Source: Pseudomonas grimontii
GTDB taxonomy: Bacteria; Pseudomonadota; Gammaproteobacteria; Pseudomonadales; Pseudomonadaceae
NCBI RefSeq assembly: GCF_007858185.1
Contig: NZ_VFES01000001.1
Location: forward strand, 434,001 to 498,000
Direction: 5' to 3'
Length of the DNA: 64,000 bases
Positions 27,444-36,535 of this stretch are shown piece by piece. Numbering within the stretch: position 1 is the first letter of the stretch; every line of letters begins with the position of its first letter. The translations under genes and the position numbers were made by a program. Under the pieces are notes generated by a model that did no database searches, had not been told where the DNA came from, and saw only the letters and a program-made list of their open reading frames with translations.

Positions 27444-29462
27444 TTAGAAGGTGGTGCGGATGCCGAATTGCACACTGCGGCCCGGTGCCGGCGCAATATC
27501 ACGCAGGATCGAGCTGGCATAGCGTACGGTCTGGTTAGTCAGATTTTCGCCATTCACGAACGCCAGCCACTGGCTGCCGCCCACATTGAAGTGATAACCC
27601 GCGCTCGCGCCCAAGGTGGTGTAGCCATCGGTGCCGCTTTCGTTATCCGGCACACGCCCTTGGCCGGCGGCGTGCTCGACGTCGATGCGCGCCTGCCAGC
27701 GATCCAGTTCCCACAGCAAGCCGCTGTTCAAGCGCAGCGGTGCTATGCGCGGCAAGGCTTCGCCGGTGTCGAGGTTGGTGGCGCGGGTGTAGTCGCCCGA
27801 CAGTTCCAGTGCGAACTTGCCGTAGGCACTTTCCCCGAGCTTCCAGTGATCCTGGGCCTCGAAGCCGGCGAAACGGGCGCGCACGCCGGAATATTCGTAC
27901 TCAGGGATGCCGTCCGCGTCCTCTCCACCGTCATCGTTCAGCGTACGACCCGTGCCCAGCAAGCCGATGTAATTGGAGAAGTGGCTGTAGAACACACCGA
28001 AGCTGCCCTTGTGGGTGCCCGTGTCAAAACGCAGGGCCAAGTCGCTGGACACGGCTTTTTCTTTCTTCAGGTTGGCGTCGCCCAGCTCATAGGTGCCGGT
28101 GGCGACGTGGGCGCCGTTGGCGTACAGCTCGTAGAAGGTCGGCGCGCGCTCGGTGTAGCCCAGGGTCGCGGCCACCGACCAGATCGGCGTAAGGGTGTAC
28201 ACCGCACCCGACGACAGGCTGCCGGCGGTGAAGTCATTGCGCTTGTCGGCGCCGGCGAAGCGTTCGTTGCCCTTAGCGTCGGGGTCGATGCTGGTGTGTT
28301 CCAGGCGCCCGCCGAGGCTGAGTTTCAGGCGTTCGGTGGCGTGCATTTCTTCGAGGATAAACAGCGCGCCGGCATTGGTGTCGGTCTGCGGCACGAAGGC
28401 CTCCTCACCGAGGGCCGAGAACTCGTTGCGGGTCACCTGCGCCCCGACTACGCCGTCGAACGGGCCGATAGGCTGGTGGCGTGCTTCAACCCGTGCTTCA
28501 TAGCCCTTGTTCTTGAAGATCGTGCCGGTTTCGCCGCCTTCGATTTCACGGTGTTCGTAGTCGGTGTAGCCCGCGTCGACTTTTACCGAGGTAAACGGGC
28601 CTTGCAGGTTGCGGATTTCGGATGCAAACGCATAGTGATCCTGCTGCATGCGGATGCGTACATCCTGCTCGGCGGGGGAGCCGTAGTTGCTGTCGTAGTT
28701 GCTGTAGGACAGCCCCGCGTAACCGTCGTCCCAGGTGTAGGAACCGCCCACCGCGCCGCCGTCCTGGCGCCCGTCGCTGTTGCCCAGGTGACCGTTTTTG
28801 CCGGGGGCGTCATCGCTTGCCTGGGCGTGGCGGCTGCGGGCCTGGCCGGGGATTTTCAGGTCGTTGAATTCCCGCGCGTTGGCGTCCAGGTGCAAGGCGA
28901 AGGTGCCGTTGCCGGCTTCCAGTTTGCCCGCGCTGCTGCGCGTGGTGTCGGCGCCGCCGTAGCGCAGTTCGCCCGCACCATGGATACCTTCGATGGCTTC
29001 GGTGGGAATGCGGTTGTCGAAGGTGTTGACCACACCGCCGATGGCGCTGCCGCCGTACAACAGCGCCGCCGGGCCGCGCACGATTTCAATGCGTTCGACG
29101 TTGACCGGGTCCAGCGGCACCGCGTGGTCGTAGGACAGTGACGACGCATCCAGCGCGCCCACGCCATTGCGCAGGACGCGAATGCGGTCGCCGTCCTGGC
29201 CACGGATGATCGGCCGGCTGGCGCCCGGGCCAAAGTACGAAGACGACACGCCCGGCTGCTTGTTCAGGGTTTCGCCGAGGCTGCCTTTTTGTTGCAGGGT
29301 CAGGTCATCGCCTTCGAGCACGGTGGTCGGCGACGCGAGTTGCTCGCTGCCCAGCGGGTTGCCGGTAATGACTTGGGGTTGCAGTTCGAGGGCGTGGGCT
29401 TCGGAGCAGATCAACAGGGCGGCGGCGAGCGGGGTCAGGCGCCACAGGGAGGAGAGGGACAT
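27444..29462 (-). CDS. TonB-dependent outer-membrane receptor, ZnuD-like
   Basis: 672 aa from ATG 29462, chosen because AAGGA lies 8 nt upstream. Signal peptide to ALA/EAHA, TonB-box-like PQVITGNPLG, plug domain with PIIRGQDGDRIRVLRNG and VERIEIVRGPAALLYGGSAIGGVVN, then a 22-strand barrel ending in FGIRTTF (terminal Phe). A His/Asp-rich loop (SRHAQASDDAPGKNGHLGNSD) suits metal binding. A Zur-box-like palindrome lies 41 bp upstream of the start. From memory the PAO1 region next to asrA also holds a Zur-regulated ZnuD homologue. Zinc uptake is therefore the best guess. Confidence 0.85.
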   Translation of the reverse strand: MSLSSLWRLTPLAAALLICSEAHALELQPQVITGNPLGSEQLASPTTVLEGDDLTLQQKGSLGETLNKQPGVSSSYFGPGASRPIIRGQDGDRIRVLRNGVGALDASSLSYDHAVPLDPVNVERIEIVRGPAALLYGGSAIGGVVNTFDNRIPTEAIEGIHGAGELRYGGADTTRSSAGKLEAGNGTFALHLDANAREFNDLKIPGQARSRHAQASDDAPGKNGHLGNSDGRQDGGAVGGSYTWDDGYAGLSYSNYDSNYGSPAEQDVRIRMQQDHYAFASEIRNLQGPFTSVKVDAGYTDYEHREIEGGETGTIFKNKGYEARVEARHQPIGPFDGVVGAQVTRNEFSALGEEAFVPQTDTNAGALFILEEMHATERLKLSLGGRLEHTSIDPDAKGNERFAGADKRNDFTAGSLSSGAVYTLTPIWSVAATLGYTERAPTFYELYANGAHVATGTYELGDANLKKEKAVSSDLALRFDTGTHKGSFGVFYSHFSNYIGLLGTGRTLNDDGGEDADGIPEYEYSGVRARFAGFEAQDHWKLGESAYGKFALELSGDYTRATNLDTGEALPRIAPLRLNSGLLWELDRWQARIDVEHAAGQGRVPDNESGTDGYTTLGASAGYHFNVGGSQWLAFVNGENLTNQTVRYASSILRDIAPAPGRSVQFGIRTTF

Positions 29463-29502
29463 CGGCACATTCCTTGGCAAAACGGCGAAAAGATTTGAAA
29501 GT

Positions 29503-29524
29503 AATAGTTACAATATAACATCTC
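29503..29524. promoter_or_regulatory. Zur-box-like operator
   Basis: The core GTTACAATATAAC (29507-29519; complement GTTATATTGTAAC) is an interrupted palindrome. On the minus strand the context GATGTTATATTGTAACTATT resembles the Zur consensus ATGTTATA-N-TATAACAT at most positions. It lies between the divergent receptor and VF530-family genes. Confidence 0.65.
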
Positions 29525-29613
29525 TTTTTCGTGGGCCACGGGAACTTTTTATAACTGAGCGAGCGGGGTGATAAGGTGTGCGCCTTCGTGAGCACTTTTT
29601 TCATAGGCCCGGC

Positions 29614-29847
29614 ATGACCGCAACAAGCAACGATCCCCTCCACGGCGTAACCCTGCAGCACGTCCTCACCACCCTGGTGGAACACTACGAATGGGAAGGC
29701 CTCGCCGAGCGCATTGATGTCCGCTGTTTCAAGAGCGACCCCAGCATCAAGTCGAGCCTGACATTCCTGCGCAAAACGCCGTGGGCGCGGGAGAAAGTCG
29801 AAGGGTTGTACGTGAAGCTGATGCGCACCAAACGCCCGCTGGACTGA
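29614..29847 (+). CDS. VF530-family small DNA-binding-fold protein
   Basis: 77 aa from ATG 29614. Matches the DUF2132/VF530 family: [53 protein letters not shown]. Structures of relatives suggest a DNA-binding-like fold, with function unknown. Divergent from the TonB receptor gene and 4 bp before the next gene, so the two rightward genes are cotranscribed; the Zur-like site could affect them as well. Confidence 0.88.
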   Translation: MTATSNDPLHGVTLQHVLTTLVEHYEWEGLAERIDVRCFKSDPSIKSSLTFLRKTPWAREKVEGLYVKLMRTKRPLD

Positions 29848-29851
29848 GCCC

Positions 29852-30475
29852 ATGAAGCGGTATGTGGCGGCAGCGGCGCTGGCCGGTTGGGTTGGGTTGG
29901 CGATTCAGCAGTACCTGATTTTCTATTCGCGCTGGGACGCCGGCGCCAGCCTGCTGGGCGGGCTGATCAACTTTTTCAGTTTTTTCACGGTGCTGACCAA
30001 CACCCTGGCGGCGGTGGTGTTGAGCTATGCGTGGGTGAAGCGCGACTCAGCGGCCAAACGGTTCTTCCTCGCCCCCAGTGTCAGCAGTGGCATTGCGGTG
30101 AGCATCGTCGTGGTGGGCCTGGCCTACAGCCTGTTGCTGCGGCATTTGTGGCAGCCCGAAGGCTTTCAATTGATCGCCGACGAATTACTGCACGACGTGA
30201 TGCCGGTACTGTTCTTGATCTATTGGTGGCGGTGCGTGCCCAAGGGCACCCTGCGCCTCAAACACATCGGCGCGTGGGTGATCTACCCGCTGGTGTACTT
30301 CGCTTATGCGCTGCTGCGCGGGGATTTGCTCGGGCAGTATCAATACCCGTTCATCGACGTCGGCACCCTCGGTTATCCACAGGTGTTTGTGAATGCCGGG
30401 GGCATTCTGGCGGGGTTTGTGCTGGTTGCGTTGGCTGTGGTGGGGCTGGATAAGCTCATCAAACCCCGCGCCTGA
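29852..30475 (+). CDS. Pr6Pr-family membrane protein
   Basis: 207 aa with six hydrophobic segments, matching the Pr6Pr (FAR-17a/AIG1-like) architecture: LINFFSFFTVLTNTLAAVVLSY, LLHDVMPVLFLIYWW, GAWVIYPLVYFAYALLRG and YPFIDVGTLGYPQVFVN. The conserved His in LLHDVMP corresponds to the family's polar membrane residue; eukaryotic AIG1/ADTRP relatives are threonine hydrolases, not shown for bacteria. It starts 4 bp after the VF530 gene. Confidence 0.85.
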   Translation: MKRYVAAAALAGWVGLAIQQYLIFYSRWDAGASLLGGLINFFSFFTVLTNTLAAVVLSYAWVKRDSAAKRFFLAPSVSSGIAVSIVVVGLAYSLLLRHLWQPEGFQLIADELLHDVMPVLFLIYWWRCVPKGTLRLKHIGAWVIYPLVYFAYALLRGDLLGQYQYPFIDVGTLGYPQVFVNAGGILAGFVLVALAVVGLDKLIKPRA

Positions 30476-30606
30476 TTGACTCTTTCCTTACCCCTCCTAG
30501 GCGCGCACCGTCTCGTCGAACGGTTGCGCGCTTCCTCTCGAGCTCTTCAATTCATTAGTTAATCTTTTCACATAAATACTCTGGTTTTTCAGGTGATGTA
30601 ATCATT

Positions 30607-30734
30607 TTCCTGAAGTTTGTTTATGCATAAAACCCTCTCGTTAAACTTCGTGTGATCCGATTCTTACAGATGAATTTAAAGTTTTAGCTGGTCATCGTAG
30701 TTTTCCTACATTTCTTGGTGTTGCAGGCTACGAA
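30607..30734 (+). promoter_or_regulatory. Conserved upstream block of fimbrial operon 1
   Basis: Part of the 425-bp AT-rich gap 30476-30900, which holds no gene. The block contains TTCCTGAAG, TTTATGCATAA, CTTACAGATGAATTTAA and GGCTACGAA (30726-30734). The same words occur in the same order upstream of the CS1-type operon (40190-40314); CTTAC to GGCTACGAA is 63 nt in both. It ends 166 bp before the first pilin start. Confidence 0.7.
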
Positions 30735-30900
30735 ATTAAATGAATTAGCCGACTTAACTTCTAAAAGTTGAACTGGATAATCGCCGGGCACCAAATGAGC
30801 TGAGTTGCAATGCAAGTAATTGGAAAAAAAGGTAGGACGTTCTGCGTGCTAAGGCGGCGGAATGACTAAATGACGTTTATTACTATGTGAGCCTCTATAC

Positions 30901-31422
30901 ATGAAAGCTAAAATGAACACCGTGCTGTTATCTATCGGGCTGTTGGTAGGGTCGATGTCTGTTGCTCAGGCTGCGGATGGAACGATCACGTTTTTGGGCT
31001 CGGTCCATTCCGGAGCCTGCTCCATCAAGCCTGACTCCGTCGATCAAACCATTCCCCTTGGCGCGATCGCCAAGCATCAACTGCAGACGGGAGGGAAGTC
31101 CGAGCCTCGGCGCGTGCTGATTGAACTCGAAGGTTGCGATCTGGCCGGCCTCACCGATAACACCGTGACCACCACTTTCACGGGTGCGCCTTCCAGCGTC
31201 GTGCCGGGTGCGCTGGGCACCGTCGGTAGCGCGGGCAATGTGGGCATCATGATGACCCATGGCAGCCAACCCGTTCAGTTGGGTGTGGCTACCACGCCGC
31301 AGGTCATTGCCGCCGGTGATAACACGCTGGAGTTCGGTGCCTATGTGCAAGGCGCTGCTACGGGCGACATCGTACCGGGCGATTTCAGCGCGGTGACCAA
31401 TTTCACCTTGGCTTATCAGTAA
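30901..31422 (+). CDS. Major fimbrial subunit (Pap/Mrp-type operon 1)
   Basis: 173-aa pilin with signal peptide (cleavage after VAQA, ~25). Type 1-like pilin fold: Cys40 and Cys79 form the conserved disulfide, GTITFLGSVHSGAC is the first strand region, and the C-terminus ends FTLAYQ with the penultimate Tyr recognised by chaperones. First gene of the operon and followed by a strong stem-loop, so it is the likely major rod subunit. An ATG at 30913 is an alternative start. Confidence 0.88.
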   Translation: MKAKMNTVLLSIGLLVGSMSVAQAADGTITFLGSVHSGACSIKPDSVDQTIPLGAIAKHQLQTGGKSEPRRVLIELEGCDLAGLTDNTVTTTFTGAPSSVVPGALGTVGSAGNVGIMMTHGSQPVQLGVATTPQVIAAGDNTLEFGAYVQGAATGDIVPGDFSAVTNFTLAYQ

Positions 31423-31429
31423 GCTTTTT

Positions 31430-31454
31430 CCCCCGCCACCCAGCGTGGCGGGGG
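31430..31454 (+). terminator. Stem-loop between first and second pilin genes
   Basis: Perfect 10-bp GC stem CCCCCGCCAC / GTGGCGGGGG with a 5-nt loop and no U-tract after it. Probably a mRNA 3'-end stabiliser or attenuator giving excess major pilin over downstream products, as known for pap operons. Confidence 0.65.
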
Positions 31455-31472
31455 AGGCTGGTGGAGGCATAG

Positions 31473-32033
31473 GTGAAAACATTCATAAGTCTCGCTATTA
31501 CCTCTTCATTGACGATGTTCATCAGCCCTTGGGTGGCTGCCCAGGTGCCTGCGCAAGGTGATGGGCTCGTCACGCTGGGAGGAGAGGTTGTTGACTCGGC
31601 CTGTGGGCTGGAGTTGGTCAGTGTCGATCAAACCATCGATGTGGACCCCGAGCCCATTGGCCGGTTTTTGCGACGCGCCAGGGGAGGGGACCAATCCTTC
31701 CAGTTACGCCTGGTCAATTGTACGTTGAGTCGCACCGACCCGTTGCGCCCTGGGGTAACGCTGCCCGACTGGCAGCACCTACGGGTGACATTTGACGGCC
31801 CCACCGACAGAGGTGGTCGCTCTTTTGCGGTGTTTGGTGGCTCGCAAGGTGTTGCCCTCAATATCGAGGATTCCGTTGGCCAATTGAGTATTCCCGGTCA
31901 GCCGATGACGCCGCATCCATTGTCGGAAGGCGACATGACGCTTCACTTCACGCTTCATTTTGTTGGCAACGGATTGCCCATAGTGGCCGGAGCGCACCGT
32001 GCTGCAGTGCGGTTCAAGTTGGAATATTTCTGA
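31473..32033 (+). CDS. Minor fimbrial subunit (possible PapH-like terminator)
   Basis: 186 aa from GTG 31473 with GGAGG at 31463-31467. Signal peptide through WVAAQ, then pilin fold with Cys pair (DSACGLEL, LVNCTL) and C-terminal FKLEYF. Second position, just before the usher, is that of papH/mrpB, whose products end and anchor the fibre. Assignment to that role is by position only. Confidence 0.82.
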   Translation: MKTFISLAITSSLTMFISPWVAAQVPAQGDGLVTLGGEVVDSACGLELVSVDQTIDVDPEPIGRFLRRARGGDQSFQLRLVNCTLSRTDPLRPGVTLPDWQHLRVTFDGPTDRGGRSFAVFGGSQGVALNIEDSVGQLSIPGQPMTPHPLSEGDMTLHFTLHFVGNGLPIVAGAHRAAVRFKLEYF

Positions 32034-32052
32034 ACTTTGATGGGTTGCTTGC

Positions 32053-34656
32053 ATGTTGAATACGGCGAAGGTCAAAAATACGCTGCGCTCGAACTTTTTC
32101 AGTGGGTTGATATTATTGCCGGCCACTGCGATGGCTGCCGGGGAAATTGAGTTTAATACGGACGTTCTTGATCTGAGTGATCGAACTAATATTGACTTGT
32201 CTCAGTTCGCGCGCAGCGGTTTTATTCTGCCTGGCACTTACTCGATGGTGGTGCAGATCAATAACCAGGCGATTGCCGAGCAATCAGTGGCTTTCTATCC
32301 TCCCGATAATGATCCTAAAGGCAGCCAGGCGTGTTTGTCGCCGGCCCTGGTGGGCCTGTTGGGCCTCAAGGCGTCGGGCGCTGCTGAACTCAAGTGGTGG
32401 AAAGGCAGCGACTGCCTGGATATAGAAAGCTTGCCGGGCATGGAGGTCGGTGGCGACCTGGCCACCTCCACGCTGAACATCAGCGTGCCCCAGGCCTACC
32501 TTGAATACAGCGCCATCAATTGGGATCCGCCTTCCCGTTGGGATGAGGGCGTGCCGGGGCTGCTGGTCGATTACAACATGACGGTGCAGTCCAGTTATCA
32601 GAAGAATGACGGCACCCGTAACAATCTCAGTGGTAACGGCACCCTGGGAGCGAATGCCGGGGCCTGGCGCTTGAGGGCGGACTGGCAGGCGCGTGTCGAA
32701 AAAGGCCTCAACAGCGGGTACGGGGACCAACAACAACTGGAGTGGAGTCGTTACTACGCTTATCGCGCAGTGCCTGCACTGAAGGCGCGCCTGACGGTGG
32801 GAGAGGACTACCTGTATTCGGACCTTTTTGACAGCTTCCGCTATACCGGCGCCTCTCTCATTTCGGATGCAAGCCAGCTGCCCCCCAACTTGCGTGGTTA
32901 CGCGCCGGAAGTGGTAGGGGTCGCCAAAACAAATGCCAGGGTTGTTATCAGCCAGAAGGGCCGCGTGCTGTATGAAACGCTGGTCGCGGCAGGCCCGTAT
33001 CGTATTCAGGACCTCAATGACGCCGTGAGCGGCACCCTGGATGTGCGGGTGGAAGAGCAGGATGGTTCGGTACACACCTTCCAGATCGATACGGCAGGCA
33101 TTCCCTACCTGACGCGCCCTGGCCAGGTTCGTTACAAGCTGGCGGCGGGGCGACCCTCCGATCTTCAATATGGCGCCGATGGCAATGTTTTCGGTACCGG
33201 CGAGTTCTCCTGGGGCGTCAGCAATGGCTGGTCGCTGTTCGGCGGCGCTATCACCGATAACAACTACCGTGCGTTGTCTGTCGGGGTCGGTCGTGACCTG
33301 TTGGCGCTTGGAGCCGTATCGCTGGATGCCACTCAGTCCCACGCCAGTGTGTGGAATCAGACACTCTCGGGCAAATCCTACCGCCTTCAATATTCCAAGC
33401 ACTTCGAGCAGTACGACAGCCAGGTGACGTTTGCCGGTTACCGGTTTTCCGAGAAAAACTACTTGAGCATGAGTGAGTACCTGGACGCTCGCCATTACGG
33501 GTTGAACGGCGAGCGCGGCGAAATCGATAACGTTGAGTTCATCGAGGGCTGGAAACCGATTGGCGACAGCAAGGCACTGTATACGGTGACGCTCAATAAG
33601 CAGTTTCGTGACCTTGGGACAACCGTCTACGCCAGTTACAACAGACAGACGTATTGGGGGCGCCCGGACACGCAGCGCTGGAACCTGTCGATGTCGCGCT
33701 ACTTCAATGTGGGCTCCGTCAGGAACATGAGCCTGTCCCTGAACATGTACCGCAGTCAGGAGTACGCCTACAAGGATAACGGGATGGCACTGACGGTCAG
33801 CCTGCCATTGGGGCGCAGCGGCACACTGTCGATGGATGGGAGCAGGACCTCGGGCAAAGAGAGCTTTTCCACGCGTTACAGTGACCGCATCGATGAACGC
33901 AACAGCTATCAGCTCAGTGCCAGCGACAGCTCTGCCAGTGGTTATCTGAGTCACATTGGCGACCAGGCTGATATCGATCTCAGTGCCAGCACACAACAAG
34001 GCAATGGCAGAACCCTCAGTGCGTCTATTCGCGGTGGCGGCACGCTCACGCCCTACGGTGCGGCCCTGCACCGAACCAATACCGTTGGCGGGACCCGCCT
34101 GATGCTCGACACCGGTGGGGTACCCGACGTGCCTGTGCGGGGTTACGGCGTGTCGACCCGCACCAATGCCTTCGGCAAAGCGGTGATCTCCGATATCAGC
34201 AGCTACCAGCGTACGGCCGCCAGTGTTGACCTGGAGAGCTTGCCGAGCAACGTCGAGGCCACTCAGTCGGTGACGCAACTGACACTCACCGACGGGGCCA
34301 TTGGTTATCGATCGCTGGAAGTGATTGCCGGTGAAAAGGCCATGGCAGTCCTGCGCCTGCCGGATGGCAGTTCACCGCCTTTCGGCGCGACGGTGAAAAA
34401 CATAAAACAGCAGGACACCGGAATTGTGAACGACGGCGGCGCCGTTTACCTGAGCGGCATCCAGGCCGGCGAGCAGATGATCGTCAGTTGGGGCGGCATC
34501 GACCAATGCCTGCTCACGCTGCCTGTGGTTTTGCCAGCCGACAGCTTGACCGATGCCCTGCAACTGTACTGCCAGAGTGTCGCCACTGATCAACCCTCAC
34601 CCGAGCCAGCAGCGCTGACCGGGAAGCGCACCGATACGGAGAACACCGCCTCATGA
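32053..34656 (+). CDS. Outer-membrane usher (operon 1)
   Basis: 867 aa. FimD/PapC-type usher: N-terminal chaperone-binding domain (EIEFNTDVLDLSDRTNIDLSQFA), 24-strand barrel with plug (GRVLYETLVAAGPYRIQDLNDAVSGTLDVRVEEQDG), and C-terminal domains (GGTRLMLDTGGVPDVPVRGYG). Translocates chaperone-bound pilins. The stop overlaps the chaperone start (ATGA). Usher before chaperone is the pap/mrp order, opposite to fim and to Pseudomonas cup operons. Confidence 0.95.
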   Translation: MLNTAKVKNTLRSNFFSGLILLPATAMAAGEIEFNTDVLDLSDRTNIDLSQFARSGFILPGTYSMVVQINNQAIAEQSVAFYPPDNDPKGSQACLSPALVGLLGLKASGAAELKWWKGSDCLDIESLPGMEVGGDLATSTLNISVPQAYLEYSAINWDPPSRWDEGVPGLLVDYNMTVQSSYQKNDGTRNNLSGNGTLGANAGAWRLRADWQARVEKGLNSGYGDQQQLEWSRYYAYRAVPALKARLTVGEDYLYSDLFDSFRYTGASLISDASQLPPNLRGYAPEVVGVAKTNARVVISQKGRVLYETLVAAGPYRIQDLNDAVSGTLDVRVEEQDGSVHTFQIDTAGIPYLTRPGQVRYKLAAGRPSDLQYGADGNVFGTGEFSWGVSNGWSLFGGAITDNNYRALSVGVGRDLLALGAVSLDATQSHASVWNQTLSGKSYRLQYSKHFEQYDSQVTFAGYRFSEKNYLSMSEYLDARHYGLNGERGEIDNVEFIEGWKPIGDSKALYTVTLNKQFRDLGTTVYASYNRQTYWGRPDTQRWNLSMSRYFNVGSVRNMSLSLNMYRSQEYAYKDNGMALTVSLPLGRSGTLSMDGSRTSGKESFSTRYSDRIDERNSYQLSASDSSASGYLSHIGDQADIDLSASTQQGNGRTLSASIRGGGTLTPYGAALHRTNTVGGTRLMLDTGGVPDVPVRGYGVSTRTNAFGKAVISDISSYQRTAASVDLESLPSNVEATQSVTQLTLTDGAIGYRSLEVIAGEKAMAVLRLPDGSSPPFGATVKNIKQQDTGIVNDGGAVYLSGIQAGEQMIVSWGGIDQCLLTLPVVLPADSLTDALQLYCQSVATDQPSPEPAALTGKRTDTENTAS

Positions 34657-35414
34657 TGCTCAATACGCGCCCTACACTCCTGGTCTTCGCACTGCTGGCT
34701 CTGGGCCTCAACCCGAACGCTGACGCTGCGGTTGGCCTGGACCGGACCCGTGTGGTTTTTGATGGGGGCAAGGATGCCACCAGCGTGAACATTACCAATA
34801 ACAACACCCAGTTGCCGTACCTCGCCCAGGGGTGGATCGAGGACGAGCAGGGTAACAAAATCACCTCGCCCTTGATCGTGCTGCCGCCGGTTCAACGCTT
34901 GGAGCCCGGTAAACAAAGCCAGGTGAAAGTCCAGGCGTTGCCGGCGGTCAAATCGTTGCCCCAGGATCGCGAGACCGTCTACTACTTCAACCTGCGGGAA
35001 ATTCCGCCGCGCAGCGACAAATCCAACACCCTGCAAATTGCGCTGCAGACCCGTATCAAATTGTTTTACCGCCCGCAAGCCATCATGCCCAGCCAGCAGG
35101 ACTTGGCCAATCCCTGGCAGGAAAAGCTCACCCTCACCCGGCAAGGTGACCGTTACCAGGTGAGTAACCCCACGCCTTACTACGTGTCCCTGGTGGACGC
35201 GCGCAGCAGCAAAGACGGCAAAACCGTGGCGGGCTTTGAACCGGTGATGATCCCGCCCAAGGGCACGCTGGCTTTGGGGCCAACGGCCAAGGCACTTGGC
35301 GAGGCCCCCTATCTGGCCTATGTGAACGATTACGGTGGACGCCCGCTCCTGGCGTTCACCTGCAGTGGCGAGACTTGCACGGTGAACGCGCAAGTCTCAT
35401 CGCCTAATGAGTAG
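34653..35414 (+). CDS. Periplasmic fimbrial chaperone (operon 1)
   Basis: 253 aa, PapD family, two Ig-like domains. Signal peptide through NADA; then VGLDRTRVVFDGGKDATSVNITNNN, the conserved RIKLFYRPQAI strand, and TPYYVSLVDARS at the second domain. The subunit-binding Arg and Lys are in DRTR and in TRIKLFYRP. Translationally coupled to the usher by a 4-bp overlap. Confidence 0.94.
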   Translation: MMLNTRPTLLVFALLALGLNPNADAAVGLDRTRVVFDGGKDATSVNITNNNTQLPYLAQGWIEDEQGNKITSPLIVLPPVQRLEPGKQSQVKVQALPAVKSLPQDRETVYYFNLREIPPRSDKSNTLQIALQTRIKLFYRPQAIMPSQQDLANPWQEKLTLTRQGDRYQVSNPTPYYVSLVDARSSKDGKTVAGFEPVMIPPKGTLALGPTAKALGEAPYLAYVNDYGGRPLLAFTCSGETCTVNAQVSSPNE

Positions 35415-35435
35415 CGTCTGCTGCGGGAGAAGGCC

Positions 35436-36017
35436 ATGAAGTCGCACAACGTGAAGGTCCTGGGCTGCGTGTTATTGGCCTTGGCGGCGCGCGTGGGCGC
35501 CGAGGATGACGACGGTATCGATGGCCAGCGTGGCCGGTTGAACGTTAACGGGTCCATGCATGAATCGCCTTGCAGCCTGGAGATGACATCGCGCCATCAA
35601 ACGATTGACCTGGGCGCCGTGTCGGCCAGCCAGTTGCAACGACCTGGCGATCAGGCGCCATCGAGGCCCTTTCAGCTGCGCTTCCAGGACTGCCAGCGCA
35701 CCGCAGGCAGTATCCGCAGTGAGCGTACCGGGAACCTGGCATGGAGCTCCCATCAACCGGTGCTGTCGGTCACGTTTGTCGCGCCTGCCGACGCCGATGA
35801 TCCACGGCTGGTCAAAGTGCAAGGCATCACCGGGATGGGGCTGCGTTTGACCGATGCCCTGGGGCGGGATGTACAGCTGGGCTCCCGGGGTGAGCCGTTG
35901 TTTTTGAACGAGGGCAGCGGTCTCCAGACCTGGCATGTGCAACCCACGCGCACCTCCGCTCCGTTGACCAGTGGGGCATTTCGGGCCGTGGTGGATTTCA
36001 GGCTCAGTTATGAGTGA
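35436..36017 (+). CDS. Fimbrial subunit
   Basis: 193 aa. Short signal peptide (VLGCVLLALAARVGA), acidic mature start EDDDG, pilin fold with MHESPCSLEM and LRFQDCQRT cysteines and VDFRLSYE at the C-terminus. GGAGAAGG precedes the ATG. One of four minor-pilin genes between chaperone and adhesin, like papJKEF. Exact role not determinable. Confidence 0.85.
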   Translation: MKSHNVKVLGCVLLALAARVGAEDDDGIDGQRGRLNVNGSMHESPCSLEMTSRHQTIDLGAVSASQLQRPGDQAPSRPFQLRFQDCQRTAGSIRSERTGNLAWSSHQPVLSVTFVAPADADDPRLVKVQGITGMGLRLTDALGRDVQLGSRGEPLFLNEGSGLQTWHVQPTRTSAPLTSGAFRAVVDFRLSYE

Positions 36018-36027
36018 GGGCAATCTA

Positions 36028-36522
36028 ATGACGAAGGCAGTCGGCTCGCGGGCCATTCTTATAGGGGGAGGCCTGCTGTGGGCCGTCAGCCAGGGTGTGC
36101 AGGCCGACACCAGCCTGATCATCCGCGCGGTCATCATTGCGCCTCCTCCATGCGTCATTAACGGCGGGAGTACGCTCAATGTGCCCTTTGGCAATGACCT
36201 TCTGACGTCACGGGTGGACGGCGTCAACTATCGCCGCAATGTGCCCTATACCGTCACCTGTGACGCCCCGTTCAGCAACGCGATGAAACTTGAACTCAGG
36301 GGCACAGGGGCTTCGTTTGATGGTCGCGTACTCTCGACCCGCAACCCGGATCTAGGGGTAAAACTGTTCGTTAACGGCACTGACTGGCCCCTGAATGCGG
36401 CCGTGAATTTTACGCACCCCAACTTTCCCGTCGTGCAGGCGGTGCCTGTCAAACGCGCGGGCAGCCGACTGGCGGGGGGCGCGTTTGATGCCGCCGCCAC
36501 CCTTGTGGTCGATTACCAGTGA
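36028..36522 (+). CDS. Minor fimbrial subunit, tandem pair member A
   Basis: 164 aa from ATG 36028, with TGAGGG upstream. Signal peptide ends near GVQA. Pilin core PPPCVINGG ... RVDGVNYRRNVPYTVTC and C-terminal AATLVVDYQ. The protein closely parallels the next one in this core, indicating tandem duplication. Short, tip-adaptor size. An upstream ATG at 36010 overlapping the previous stop is possible. Confidence 0.85.
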   Translation: MTKAVGSRAILIGGGLLWAVSQGVQADTSLIIRAVIIAPPPCVINGGSTLNVPFGNDLLTSRVDGVNYRRNVPYTVTCDAPFSNAMKLELRGTGASFDGRVLSTRNPDLGVKLFVNGTDWPLNAAVNFTHPNFPVVQAVPVKRAGSRLAGGAFDAAATLVVDYQ

Positions 36523-36535
36523 TGAGGAACGATCA

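Noticed and set aside
27363..29141. 592-codon open frame antisense to the TonB receptor
   Set aside because: Low-complexity Gly/Ala/Val mirror translation; receptor strand shows signal peptide, plug and barrel.
30476..30900. Invertible phase-variation switch for fimbriae
   Set aside because: No recombinase gene and no long inverted repeats flank the promoter region; only short imperfect repeats.
32284..34278. 664-codon open frame antisense to the usher
   Set aside because: Same reasoning; usher reading frame has full conserved architecture.
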